DNA of 11,265 bases. Origin: Candidatus Gottesmanbacteria bacterium RIFOXYB1_FULL_47_11. Lineage in GTDB: Bacteria; Patescibacteriota; Microgenomatia; UBA10105; UBA927. Numbering within the stretch: the first letter of the stretch is position 1; every line of letters begins with the position of its first letter. The position numbers and the translations under genes are program-made. Of the stretch, positions 1 through 8,023 are shown in pieces. The notes below the pieces were generated by a model, which saw nothing but the letters and a program-made list of their open reading frames with translations, was not told where the DNA came from and ran no database searches. Location: NCBI GenBank assembly GCA_001779455.1, contig MFKE01000007.1, positions 1 to 11,265 of the forward strand, in the 5' to 3' direction.

Positions 1-1759
1 TCTGCCGCATACCGGGATATTCCCAGTACGGAAATGCCCATACATTTCTGCCGTCGCTTAACCGGTGATAGATATATTTAACGCCAAGAAGCTGAGCTGC
101 TTCTGTTTTGTACCTGCCTGCCTTATCAAACAGGACGACGGATCTACCGGCAGGATACACATTTCCGCGGGAGGCCGCATTGATAAACTCGCCGTATCTC
201 GCCTGATAAACCGCATCGTACCCCTCAATAAGAGGAATATGGAACGACACACCAACCTCTCCGGGCCCTATGTTGCCGAATACCCTATCATTCTCCACGC
301 GGGATGCAAGATATGTAAGCGACTTTACCTGTGGATACACATACTGCCGCTCGTCAAACGGCATCCATTTTGTCGCAAACCGAAAAAGATCAAACGCGGA
401 TAATCCCAAAAATAACACAACAACGGCCGTCCAAATCCATTTTTTCCGGATAGATCCAAGCAGGATAAGCACTGCTCCCGCCAAAACAAAAACACTGGGC
501 AAAATAAAGTTACGCGTAGCGATGGCCAGTTTATCCGCGGGAAGCGGACGACCAAGCGTAAGTATTCCCCATGCAACCGCAATAAAAATCACGCAAACTA
601 CAGGAAACATGTAGCCTTTCTTTTTTTCTTTGAGCCCATCGAGTCCGTAAGCCGCCAGAGTCGCGAGTGAAAAACTCGTAAGGACAATAATGCGGGATGC
701 AGCACTTCCCGACAAAACAGGAATTTTCAACAAATACAGCAGGCTATTTAATGGGGTCGGTAACGCAAAGAAAACTGTCACAACGGCAAGCGTGATAAAA
801 AACCATACATCTTTTGACTTTTTTCCGATTGTGGCAAACAACGCGAGCATCAAAGGAATGACTCCGATAAAGCCTGCCCACTCCGCATAGTGACCGAACC
901 AGTCGTTGCGCGTCACCGGATTTCCGTAAAAATCCGGTGCAATAAATGTCATGAGATATTGCCAGGGAATAATTTCTCCTTTGAGGACAGCTGCTCCCCG
1001 GGTCGACCCTATAAATGATTTAATCCCGAGGAGTATTTGTGGAGCTGCAATAAGTAAACCGAATAAAACAAACCAGAGTGTTTTCCATTGTTTTTTCCAT
1101 AGAATGTAAAATATAGCCGCGCCTAACACATAGATACTCACCTGGAAGTGTCCGGATAGAAGCGAGAGTGCGATGCAAATACTCACCGCTTTTCCTCTGC
1201 GGGTATGTATTCCCCAAAAAATGAGCGGCAAAAAAAGGGCTGCGTATCCAAGGGTCCCATACGCCATCCACACGACCATAAACCCCGAGAACATAAATGC
1301 TATGCCCGCAAGAAGCGAAGCCGCTTGGGATCTCTCAAGGCTTCTGACAAATATATACATGAATATTCCCGCCAGTAACGGCTGAAGGAGAATCAAAATG
1401 CTCCATGCATCAATAAACGGAAAAATAAAAAATAGCAGGTTAAACGGCGTAAACACTGCGCTTTGATAGTTGCCGGCGTGCGGCGTGCCGGAAAAACTAT
1501 ACGGATTCCAGAGCGGTATTTGTCCCATCTTCCATGTATCAATCGTTAATTTCTTCCAGGGATAAATCTGCGAAATGATGTCCGGCATGGCGTTATTTTT
1601 TACCGGCATGCCGTACTCACTGTTCCACGGCGGGAAAAACGTTACGAGATACTTCGACGGGAACGGCACCAACCCGCGGAATAAATATGGAAATGAGAAA
1701 ACTACCCACAACCCGACTATTACAAGGTAGGGCCAAAAATTAATAATAATTTTTTTCAT
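1..1759 (-). CDS. YfhO-family polytopic membrane protein (partial, 3' end outside window)
   Basis: An open frame runs from ATG 1759 to the left edge without a stop: 586 residues are visible and the C-terminus is missing. The pattern fits the bacterial YfhO membrane family, whose studied Gram-positive members are tied to glycosylation of teichoic acids with a lipid-linked sugar donor. Seen: helix 9-28; a long outer loop with 'MPDIISQIYPW' (58-68), 'GQIPLWNPYSFSGTPHAG' (79-96) and 'QSAVFTPFNLL' (99-109); many helices up to about 460. A soluble outer domain follows with 'RVFGNIGPGE' (492-501), 'IEGYDAVYQARYGEF' (511-525) and 'LLGVKYIYH' (558-566). The D60 loop and the GT-C-like layout suggest sugar transfer on the outer face (inference). 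The start is set by ATGA overlap with the gene before; 'AAAAGATG' there gives no real Shine-Dalgarno sequence. Full members of the family are usually longer, so a few hundred residues may be missing. Confidence 0.87.
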   Translation of the reverse strand, partial: MKKIIINFWPYLVIVGLWVVFSFPYLFRGLVPFPSKYLVTFFPPWNSEYGMPVKNNAMPDIISQIYPWKKLTIDTWKMGQIPLWNPYSFSGTPHAGNYQSAVFTPFNLLFFIFPFIDAWSILILLQPLLAGIFMYIFVRSLERSQAASLLAGIAFMFSGFMVVWMAYGTLGYAALFLPLIFWGIHTRRGKAVSICIALSLLSGHFQVSIYVLGAAIFYILWKKQWKTLWFVLFGLLIAAPQILLGIKSFIGSTRGAAVLKGEIIPWQYLMTFIAPDFYGNPVTRNDWFGHYAEWAGFIGVIPLMLALFATIGKKSKDVWFFITLAVVTVFFALPTPLNSLLYLLKIPVLSGSAASRIIVLTSFSLATLAAYGLDGLKEKKKGYMFPVVCVIFIAVAWGILTLGRPLPADKLAIATRNFILPSVFVLAGAVLILLGSIRKKWIWTAVVVLFLGLSAFDLFRFATKWMPFDERQYVYPQVKSLTYLASRVENDRVFGNIGPGEVGVSFHIPLIEGYDAVYQARYGEFINAASRGNVYPAGRSVVLFDKAGRYKTEAAQLLGVKYIYHRLSDGRNVWAFPYWEYPGMRQ

Positions 1760-2502
1760 CTTTTCTTTTGCTGCATTTCCCAGAGTTTTGCATAGGTGAT
1801 AAACATGCTGAAGGCCTGATAGATGCTTTCTATCCACCCTACCGTGCCTGCCCGCCACCCGCGCTGGTCAATATACGACCGGGTAAACCCGGTAAACATC
1901 ACGCGAAGCAGCCGCCACCAGACAACCGGAGGATGGTGAGCATCCATGCGGAGTTTTGCCTCAATCTCCGACCAGTCGTTTGTTTTGGAAACCATTTCCT
2001 CAAGCGTCCGGTGCGTCCGGTGAATCATCGGGTGTTTAAGCGTATTTGTTGTCCCCGTATACACCGGGGTTTCGTGAAGCTTACCGTGCCATCCTTTCAG
2101 CGCGCTCTTCAAAAACAAGCGCTCCACCATATCTTTATACGGCCAATGGTGTCCGAGGAAATAGGTATCCCGTTTGACCCTATATGCCGTGACTTCCGGA
2201 GAACGGACAGCTGAGCGGATTTCTTTTTGCAGGGCTTCAGGAACCTCTTCATCTGCATCGATATACAGTACCCATTTGCCTGCGGCCTCATGAAGCCCAA
2301 GCTCTCTGATGCTCGCAAAATCCTGACCCTTTGATTCAATAACCTTTGCGCCGTGGCGTACCGCAATATCTCCCGTGTTGTCTTTTGAATCATTGTCTAC
2401 GACTATGACCTCATCACAAAACGAAACGCTTGCCATACATTTTGCAAGCCGCTGTTCTTCGTTTTTTGCAATGATAATCGCCGATAACGTAACTTTATTC
2501 AT
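1756..2502 (-). CDS. WaaE-like GT2 glycosyltransferase, second copy
   Basis: This 248-residue GT2 is related to the gene at 3376-4275 and has the usual WaaE-like length. Seen: 'SAIIIAKNEEQRL' (7-19), 'EVIVVDNDSKDNT' (31-43), the metal site 'YIDADEE' (80-86), 'YRVKRDTYFLGHHW' (107-120), 'ERLF' (127-130) and 'LHETPVY' (142-148). It ends with 'YAKLWEMQQKKR' (237-248), which matches 'FAKYWEMQKF' of the first copy; here the protein stops, with no tail. Probable role: addition of a sugar to the inner-face glycan. The two copies differ enough outside the core motifs to act on different acceptors (inference). It starts 8 nt inside the gene before it and ends in an ATGA overlap with the YfhO-like gene. 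There is no Shine-Dalgarno sequence. Confidence 0.87.
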   Translation of the reverse strand: MNKVTLSAIIIAKNEEQRLAKCMASVSFCDEVIVVDNDSKDNTGDIAVRHGAKVIESKGQDFASIRELGLHEAAGKWVLYIDADEEVPEALQKEIRSAVRSPEVTAYRVKRDTYFLGHHWPYKDMVERLFLKSALKGWHGKLHETPVYTGTTNTLKHPMIHRTHRTLEEMVSKTNDWSEIEAKLRMDAHHPPVVWWRLLRVMFTGFTRSYIDQRGWRAGTVGWIESIYQAFSMFITYAKLWEMQQKKR

Positions 2503-3403
2503 AACGAAACCGGTTTCCGAATCTTCCCAGTACCCAATCTCTCACGGCTTTCCTCCTCACTGGTGAAGTAAACCGGAATGCTTCACGAAGAAGGGCAAAT
2601 CTTGTCCGCAGAGGCGCATATCGAAACCCCAACAGGAGGCGGTTTCTCGTAAAGTAATACTCGTGGAGCGGATTGCCGGGCCGTGCGGATGAGCCTGCAT
2701 TGACATGCCATACTACGGAGGAAGGCTCATACAGAAGTTTATAGCCTGCTTTTTTCGCGCGAAGACAATAGTCCAGATCCTCCAAATACAAATAATAGTT
2801 GTCGTCCAACATCCCTATTTTTTCAACCACCTCACGGCGGATAATCATGGAACATCCCGTCACAAAAGCTGTTTCCTCCGTCTTATCATATTGTCCGCGG
2901 TCCACGGCATCCACGCCGCGGTGAGACGCATACATATTTGCCCAATCCACTATGCCGCCAGCGTACCAAAAAACATGCCCCCGCTCCGTGTCTTTGTATC
3001 TGTGATGGTGAAACTCACGGCCCGGTGCGAAATAGATCTTACAGCCGGCTACGCCGACACGCGAGTCGTCAAATGCGCCTAGAAACGAAAGTACGCCTTT
3101 GTCAACAAACGTGTCGTTATTAAGAAGCCATACAAAATCCGCTCCTTGGGCAAGGGCATGCCTGATACCTACATTATTGCCGCCTGTAAACCCCAAATTT
3201 TTACCTGTTTCAAGCAGGGTGATATTCGGAAACTTTTTCCGGATCCGTGCAACGGATTCATTTGTCGATCCGTTATCTACAACAATCGTTTGAAGAGAAA
3301 CGTTTATATCCCGAATTTTTGCAAGTGACGCAAGACAAATAAGTGTATCTTTCCACCCGTTCCAATTTACAATAATTACAGAAATTTTCTTTTTACTTTC
3401 CAT
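2495..3403 (-). CDS. GT2 glycosyltransferase, WbbL/rhamnosyltransferase-like
   Basis: This 302-residue GT2 enzyme is similar in plan to WbbL and other rhamnosyltransferase-like proteins that add one sugar to a lipid-linked glycan in the cytoplasm. Marks: 'SVIIVNWNGWKDT' (8-20), 'TIVVDNGSTNES' (39-50), 'GKNLGFTGGNNVG' (67-79), 'LLNNDT' (93-98) as the DXD-like metal site, 'VTGCSMIIRREV' (181-192), 'YLYLEDLDYCLRAKKAGY' (204-221) and the histidine in 'VWHVNAGSS' (231-239). The middle segment 'SHRGVDAVDRGQYDKTEET' (160-178) recalls GT2 proteins I associate with Microgenomates. The open frame reaches back to 3682, but that stretch is antisense-like filler inside the upstream gene. ATG 3403 places the nucleotide-binding strand at the N-terminus as usual. 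It overlaps the gene before by 28 nt and the gene after by 8 nt (ATGAATAA). The sugar is not certain. Confidence 0.88.
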   Translation of the reverse strand: MESKKKISVIIVNWNGWKDTLICLASLAKIRDINVSLQTIVVDNGSTNESVARIRKKFPNITLLETGKNLGFTGGNNVGIRHALAQGADFVWLLNNDTFVDKGVLSFLGAFDDSRVGVAGCKIYFAPGREFHHHRYKDTERGHVFWYAGGIVDWANMYASHRGVDAVDRGQYDKTEETAFVTGCSMIIRREVVEKIGMLDDNYYLYLEDLDYCLRAKKAGYKLLYEPSSVVWHVNAGSSARPGNPLHEYYFTRNRLLLGFRYAPLRTRFALLREAFRFTSPVRRKAVRDWVLGRFGNRFRYE

Positions 3404-4275
3404 AGTATTTTTTCGGCCGTATGTTTTGCTTCTGCAATCCGCGTTGAGTCTATCCAGTATTGCATTTCTTTCCCTCCCCGGCGAAGTTCCGTTATCACCG
3501 TACCTGCTGTCATGTCGCGCTCTATAAATTTCTGCATTTCCCAATATTTTGCAAAAACGGTAAATGAATAAAACGCCTGAAACATGGCAAGAACCAAGCC
3601 GTGAAGCCCGTCTTTGTAGCCGCCCTGGGCAAAATAAATTTTCAGAAAGTCCGAAAGAGGAAACCGGACCGCGTCGTACCAAAGAAACTCGTGATTTATC
3701 TCTTTCAGGGATATCGCTTCGCTTGTTGAAGCGCGGTCAATTTTTGTAAGATACTGGTGGACTGTCTCATAATTATAATGATTGTACGGCTCTGAAAGCT
3801 CACCGACGGTTCCCTCCACCGCTATGTATTCATGGATATGAACACACGGAAATTTCCCTTTCATCCTCCTGAAAAGCCGTATCTGTTTATCCGGCCACCA
3901 TAGGCCGTGCATAATCCATTTTCCGAAAATAATATTTTTCCGCTTGATCCAATACCCGTTTTCCGCAGGATTTGACCGGATAATCGTCTGGATTTCTTTA
4001 GCCAGTTCCTGAGGTATTTCCTCATCCGCATCCAGGTTCAAAATCCAGTCGCCGGTCGCCTTTTCAAACCCATAATTCTTATTGATGTTAAGCATCAGAA
4101 GATTTGGCTTCTTACATACATTCTTGGTAAACTTTTTAGCAATCTGAGCGGTTTTATCCAGAGAAGTATTGTCAACAACAATGATTTCATCGGCAAACGA
4201 CACCGATGACAGGCACCGGGCAAGGGAGTTTTCCTCATTGTATGCCGATACAACTACAGACAACGTTGTTTTCAT
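3376..4275 (-). CDS. WaaE-like GT2 glycosyltransferase with a C-terminal extension
   Basis: This 299-residue cytoplasmic GT2 resembles the WaaE/KdtX group (beta-1,4-glucosyltransferases of lipopolysaccharide core) and many bacterial relatives of unknown acceptor. Seen: 'SVVVSAYNEENSL' (6-18), 'EIIVVDNTSLDKT' (30-42), the metal site 'NLDADEE' (80-86), 'KRKNIIFGKW' (111-120), 'RLFRR' (133-137) and 'HIHEY' (146-150). The end of the family domain is 'FAKYWEMQKF' (241-250). A basic, charged tail of about 49 residues follows (251-299), which the related gene at 1756-2502 lacks. The last codons share 28 nt with the next gene. The start is set by the ATGA overlap with the flippase; there is no Shine-Dalgarno sequence. 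The acceptor is probably the growing lipid-linked glycan (inference). Confidence 0.87.
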   Translation of the reverse strand: MKTTLSVVVSAYNEENSLARCLSSVSFADEIIVVDNTSLDKTAQIAKKFTKNVCKKPNLLMLNINKNYGFEKATGDWILNLDADEEIPQELAKEIQTIIRSNPAENGYWIKRKNIIFGKWIMHGLWWPDKQIRLFRRMKGKFPCVHIHEYIAVEGTVGELSEPYNHYNYETVHQYLTKIDRASTSEAISLKEINHEFLWYDAVRFPLSDFLKIYFAQGGYKDGLHGLVLAMFQAFYSFTVFAKYWEMQKFIERDMTAGTVITELRRGGKEMQYWIDSTRIAEAKHTAEKILWKVKRKFL

Positions 4276-5717
4276 GATTTAAAACTGCGGATAACGTCCA
4301 GAATACGCCGCTTCTCTGCCATCCAGACAATACTAGCGTACAGTATAACACCAACTATGGCAGCCGGGATGAGAACGGACAATTGTTCGGGAATTAATCG
4401 AATTATCCACCAATACCACGCCCCCTGAACAAGTGCTGCAATCAGAGGCACATACACGCTTTTCCAAAATGCAAACATCACGTAGTGCTTCATCAGATAT
4501 ATAACTCCTACGATCGTCAACGATACCGCAAAAAACGCAATCGGCACACCGTTAAACCCCCACAGCCGGATAAACGCGAGGGTGAGCGCCCAGGTAAGGG
4601 CTGTCCACATGACCATAAGACCGAGGGTTACTTTTATCTTACCAATCGCATTTAAGGCGTTGGTGAGAGGTGTCGAAAGGCTGGATAATACCGCAGTCAC
4701 GGTCAACACATAAAATGCAAATAATGCCGGTTCCCATTTCCCGTATTTGGGCACAATGTGGATAAGCGGCTTGACGAAAAACAAAAGTCCTGTTGAAATC
4801 GGGAAAACCGTTGCCGCCAATCCGAACAATGTTTGTTCTAGCGCAGCGGTCAGATGCTCCCGAGATCCCTGGAGACGCGAAAATGCCGGAAATGTGACAC
4901 GTATCACGCTGTCCATAATGAGGCGGAGCGGAGCATCGGCCCATTTCTTGGCCCATCCGATATACCCAACTGCGGCAAACGGAAGCACCTTTCCCAAAAA
5001 TACCGTAAGAAGATCATCTTTAAGAAGCGCTATAAATCCGTTGAGCTGAAAAGGGACGCCGTATTTCATAAGTCTTTTGGCAACACTGCCGGAAAGATGT
5101 ACCGATACACGCCACGGAGACACGATGTACATCGCCACAAGTCCGATAACCGCCCGGACAAGTACTGCCCACGTAAAGCTCGTTATCCCGTACCCCCGCC
5201 AGGCAAGTGTGACTGCCACGATGTAAAAACCCAAAGTCTCAAGTATTTGCGGAATAATAAGTTTATTGAAATCCAATTTCCGTTCAAGCAAAATTGAGGG
5301 AATTGTCTTCAGCGAAGAAAGAAAAAACGACACGACAAGTGCGCGCAGAAGCCAGAGTCCGGAAGCGTCAAGGTGATAAAAATCTCCGATTGTCCGGGAA
5401 AAAATGAATGCTATCAGTACCGCAGCCCCCACAAGCATCTGTTGGATGGCAAATGTCGTGGAAAGATCCTCCTGAGTCAGTTCTTCCTTTTTTTGAATTA
5501 ACGCGGCGGCAAGACCGATGTCGGAAAAATATCCTAAAAAGCTGATAATTGCAGACACCACATAAAATACTCCGAACACCTGCGGGCTTAAAAATATTGT
5601 CAGAAGAAATGTGGCAGACAGTGCAATTACCTGCAGAATAAATGTCCTTGAGGTAAGCGCTACAACTCCGGTGAGGGAACGCTTTTTAATCAGGGCTATA
5701 TCGATGTCTTCAGACAT
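4272..5717 (-). CDS. Wzx-like polysaccharide/lipid-linked glycan flippase (MOP superfamily)
   Basis: This 481-residue protein has the hydrophobic profile of 12 or more helices expected for polysaccharide exporters of the Wzx/WzxC type, which move a polyprenyl-diphosphate-linked oligosaccharide from the inner to the outer face of the membrane. Characteristic parts are the charged amphipathic start ('KKRSLTGVVAL'), the segment 'FSDIGLAAALIQKKEELTQE' (64-83) with the following 'DLSTTF', and 'SILLERKLDFNKL' (141-153). 'GVPFQLNG' (220-227) and 'FPAFSRLQG' (276-284) follow, and are typical of the second half of the family. Length is normal for the family. The start at ATG 5717 is fixed by GGAGGA 3 nt upstream. 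It overlaps the donor synthase by 8 nt and the next GT2 by 4 nt (ATGA). Its position between the donor synthase and three GT2 genes fits export of the glycan they build. Confidence 0.88.
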   Translation of the reverse strand: MSEDIDIALIKKRSLTGVVALTSRTFILQVIALSATFLLTIFLSPQVFGVFYVVSAIISFLGYFSDIGLAAALIQKKEELTQEDLSTTFAIQQMLVGAAVLIAFIFSRTIGDFYHLDASGLWLLRALVVSFFLSSLKTIPSILLERKLDFNKLIIPQILETLGFYIVAVTLAWRGYGITSFTWAVLVRAVIGLVAMYIVSPWRVSVHLSGSVAKRLMKYGVPFQLNGFIALLKDDLLTVFLGKVLPFAAVGYIGWAKKWADAPLRLIMDSVIRVTFPAFSRLQGSREHLTAALEQTLFGLAATVFPISTGLLFFVKPLIHIVPKYGKWEPALFAFYVLTVTAVLSSLSTPLTNALNAIGKIKVTLGLMVMWTALTWALTLAFIRLWGFNGVPIAFFAVSLTIVGVIYLMKHYVMFAFWKSVYVPLIAALVQGAWYWWIIRLIPEQLSVLIPAAIVGVILYASIVWMAEKRRILDVIRSFKS

Positions 5718-6447
5718 GCTTCCTCCAGGGCTGTGTGAAAAAAAGCCGTTTCAGGCCCTCCAAATCTCCCTGTGCGGTTTTTAAGACGCGGACGGTTGAT
5801 CCCGGATTATCAATCCATGTCACCGGTTCTTCATAAATACGGTACCCCTGTTTCTCGGCACAGATGAGAAGCTCCGTGTCAAAAAACCATGCGTTATCTT
5901 CAATCTTCGGTATAATCTCCCGTACAATACGGCGGGTTACCGCCTTGAACCCGCACTGTGCATCACTAAAGTGTACCCAAAAAAATATTTTGATAAGCGC
6001 GATGTATGTTTTGGAAGTAATAGTACGTAAAAGGCTTCGGCCGTACACCCGCGATCCCTGTGCGTTTCTGGTGCCTATGGCGATGTCATATCCGCGGGTA
6101 AGAGATCGGACGAGCGGCGGGAAATGCTTCAGATCCGTAGACAAATCAACGTCCATGTATGCATGGATATCTGCAGGATCTTTCGCCCAAACGCGTTTTA
6201 CCGCCCGTCCGCGCCCTTTCTGCGGGAGATGCACATACAGAACATCCGGATTTTTTTTAGCCAGCATTTTGGCGACTTTGAGCGTCCTATCCGTCGATGC
6301 ATTATCGGCTATGGTTATATGCCAGTGGAAATCCGTAAGATGTGCCCATAAAAATTCCCGAAGCGTCATCACGCTGTCGGCAAGCTCTTTTTCTTCGTTA
6401 TATACGGGTATAACGATATTAACCGATAATTTTGCGTCTTTTGTCAT
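5710..6447 (-). CDS. GT2 glycosyltransferase resembling dolichyl/polyprenyl-phosphate glucose or mannose synthase
   Basis: This 245-residue GT-A fold enzyme probably loads one sugar from a nucleotide-sugar onto polyprenyl phosphate at the cytoplasmic face, making a donor for GT-C enzymes. Marks in order: 'VIPVYNEEKEL' (12-22), 'DNASTDRT' (48-55) for nucleotide binding, 'KGRGRAVK' (77-84), the DXD metal site D99-V100-D101 in 'MDVDLSTD', 'GTRNAQGSR' (125-133), 'SDAQCGFKA' (161-169), 'WFFDTELL' (187-194) and 'STVRVLKTA' (217-225). This pattern is closest to ALG5-type synthases and to bacterial relatives. There is no membrane helix or GtrA-like domain, and the length is that of a bare catalytic domain. 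It begins 29 nt inside the end of the upstream gene with no Shine-Dalgarno sequence, and ends in an 8-nt overlap (ATGTCTGA) with the flippase. Whether the sugar is glucose, mannose or another hexose cannot be read from the sequence. Confidence 0.85.
   Translation of the reverse strand: MTKDAKLSVNIVIPVYNEEKELADSVMTLREFLWAHLTDFHWHITIADNASTDRTLKVAKMLAKKNPDVLYVHLPQKGRGRAVKRVWAKDPADIHAYMDVDLSTDLKHFPPLVRSLTRGYDIAIGTRNAQGSRVYGRSLLRTITSKTYIALIKIFFWVHFSDAQCGFKAVTRRIVREIIPKIEDNAWFFDTELLICAEKQGYRIYEEPVTWIDNPGSTVRVLKTAQGDLEGLKRLFFTQPWRKHV
5721..5726 (-). promoter_or_regulatory. Strong Shine-Dalgarno sequence of the flippase gene
   Basis: GGAGGA (5726-5721) lies 3 nt before the ATG at 5717, inside the last codons (Trp-Arg) of the upstream gene. 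It is the only strong ribosome binding site seen among the nine complete starts in the window, and it fixes the start of the flippase gene. Confidence 0.8.
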
Positions 6448-8023
6448 AGAGATATAACCAAAAACCGACCGACAACAGACTTAGTGCGTTACCAAATAGT
6501 CTCACCGGTGTGTTGCGGAAAAATATCTGAACAACACTATCGCCGGCGGGCACACCAATCACGGGCAATCCGTTTTGGATATCGGGCACAACATCATCCA
6601 CATTTACAATGTATTGCCATCCGGGAAAATATGCCAAATTGATTTTGACACGGATATCGTTTCCCGTATGAAATGCAATTTTCTTATACGTATCCCGGAT
6701 TTCCAAATTTTCAATCTGATACGAATCCGATGTGGCTATTGTATCACGGGGAATCTCGTTTATGTTTTTCGGACGAATCACGGCTTCCGGTAAATATTCG
6801 TCGGATACTTTTGAGGCACGAAAGCGGATATCGACGTCCGTTTCGTGCTCTATGGCGGGCCGTGTGACGATGTACTGGGGGACAAACCGTTTTGCCTCGA
6901 TGCCGATAACCAGGATGACACACCCCAGTACCGCAAGCCATCTGATTATCGTGTGTTTCATCAATAAGGGTATACACGAAACAACCACGGAAATTCCGAA
7001 AACCGCAAATGCCAAAAACCTCCATGGATACTGAATATAGGGAAAAAGCGGAATGACTGACCATACCCACGCCGATATGGGAAGCATCAAAAATACCGAG
7101 AGGGTAAAAATTCCGAGTCCGGCAGCAGTAATCATCCTGCCGATTTTGTTTCGTAGCACGCCCCACATCCCGACACCCGCGATGAGACCTAAGATTATGT
7201 GTTCTTTGCCGATTTTAAATGTTAATCCGTCCAGACAACCGGGCGCCGAACCTCCAAATCCCCAAAGAGAATTCCACAGCTGTGATAGGCAGACAAAATG
7301 ATTGCGGTAGTCTGCGGATGCTCCGATAACGCTTGCTACATTTGTATATTTCATTTCAAAAATCGCCGGCAGCCAAAAAAATGCGGACAATCCCAACCCC
7401 AGAGCTGCCATAAGAATAAGTTTTTTCTGCATGTTGGTAACCACAACTGCAATTCCCACAAACAACATCCCCATATACCCGAGAATCGTATGCGAAATGA
7501 TAAGCCCGGCAATACCGAGGGCGCCGGTAAGAATTTTTTTCCGCCAAAATCCCCAAAAGATGAGCGGTAAAAACACGAGTCCCCAATACTCTCCGACAGC
7601 GCCCCTCACATATGCGTCTACCCCGTGGTACGGGGCATACATATAAAACGCGGCAGCCAAGACTCCTGCAGAAACTCCCAAAATGTCTGCCATCGCCACA
7701 TACATGGTTACTCCGGCAAGTACGAGTCCTGCGCCCATCATAATTTTCGTTGCGGTGAGTCCGGACAACCCGAGCGCATACAATGCGCCGCCGACATAAT
7801 ACGGTAGGGGTCCGTAAAAATTGAAAATCGGATACCCATACCCATACCCTAAATCAGAAACCCACCGTACGGGAAATTGACCCTGGCGAAGCGCCCTACC
7901 CATCACGACAACACGTGCAATTTGCGTATCATCATGCATCGGAAAATATCCGGCTATGAAAAGAGGGCGCACCATCCAGTATGACAATAACAACACGATA
8001 ATGACTCCGATAATTTTCTTCAT
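6419..8023 (-). CDS. PTPS-related family polytopic membrane protein, copy 2 (probable GT-C-like glycosyltransferase)
   Basis: This 534-residue paralog of the preceding gene has the same plan: N-terminal helix (4-24), outer loop with 'MHDDTQIAR' (29-37), 'GQFPVRW' (48-54) and 'GYGYGYPIFNFYGPLPYY' (59-76). Next come 'YMYAPYHGVDAYVRGAVGE' (127-145), 'FFWLPAIFE' (215-223), a beta-rich outer domain (about 390-503) with 'YFPGW' (465-469) and 'VPAGD' (491-495), and a final helix (508-526). Unlike copy 1 it keeps the outer segment 'WGFGGSAPGCLDG' (254-266), which carries one of two cysteines (C245, C263) that could pair. The frame can be extended upstream to 8062, but I take ATG 8023. It gives an ATGA overlap with the upstream stop and puts the positive residues and helix at the N-terminus as in copy 1. 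The 3' end overlaps the next gene by 29 nt. The probable role is sugar transfer from a lipid donor on the outer membrane face (inference). Confidence 0.85.
   Translation of the reverse strand: MKKIIGVIIVLLLSYWMVRPLFIAGYFPMHDDTQIARVVVMGRALRQGQFPVRWVSDLGYGYGYPIFNFYGPLPYYVGGALYALGLSGLTATKIMMGAGLVLAGVTMYVAMADILGVSAGVLAAAFYMYAPYHGVDAYVRGAVGEYWGLVFLPLIFWGFWRKKILTGALGIAGLIISHTILGYMGMLFVGIAVVVTNMQKKLILMAALGLGLSAFFWLPAIFEMKYTNVASVIGASADYRNHFVCLSQLWNSLWGFGGSAPGCLDGLTFKIGKEHIILGLIAGVGMWGVLRNKIGRMITAAGLGIFTLSVFLMLPISAWVWSVIPLFPYIQYPWRFLAFAVFGISVVVSCIPLLMKHTIIRWLAVLGCVILVIGIEAKRFVPQYIVTRPAIEHETDVDIRFRASKVSDEYLPEAVIRPKNINEIPRDTIATSDSYQIENLEIRDTYKKIAFHTGNDIRVKINLAYFPGWQYIVNVDDVVPDIQNGLPVIGVPAGDSVVQIFFRNTPVRLFGNALSLLSVGFWLYLYDKRRKIIG
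7832..7849 (-). repeat. Three perfect tandem copies of a 6-base unit (ATACCC on the plus strand) inside copy 2
   Basis: Plus-strand units at 7832-7837, 7838-7843 and 7844-7849 are identical. On the coding strand they read GGGTAT and encode Gly-Tyr repeats in the 'GYGYGYP' outer-loop motif. Copy 1 has only one Tyr-Gly at the matching place. Gain or loss of a unit would stay in frame. As I recall, the glycine-tyrosine motif is common in this protein family, so selection on the protein may explain the repeat. Confidence 0.8.

Noticed and set aside
1473..1491. Small inverted repeat CCGGC/GCCGG near a run of A on the plus strand
   Set aside because: It encodes the conserved 'SGTPHAG' part of the YfhO-like protein; on the coding strand the T run precedes the stem, so it is not a terminator.
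1768..2214. Plus-strand open frame of 148 codons opposite the second WaaE-like gene
   Set aside because: Shadow of the minus-strand gene; no family motif and no ribosome binding site of note.
2895..2921. Two CCGCGG copies that could pair as a hairpin
   Set aside because: Each copy is itself a palindrome and both encode Arg-Gly in the WbbL-like protein; there is no T run and no gene end nearby.
3404..3682. 93-codon upstream extension of the WbbL-like gene
   Set aside because: It lies fully inside the upstream GT2 gene in another frame, has no GT2-like sequence, and the GT2 fold begins right after ATG 3403.
3772..3777. Perfect TATAAT on the minus strand within the WaaE-like gene
   Set aside because: The hexamer 17 nt upstream is AGCTTT, which does not resemble a -35 box, and the bases encode a Tyr-Asn in the protein.
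5864..6457. Plus-strand open frame of 197 codons opposite the lipid-sugar synthase gene
   Set aside because: It mirrors a well-conserved GT2 gene on the other strand, has no domain-like pattern, and its composition is that of antisense translation.
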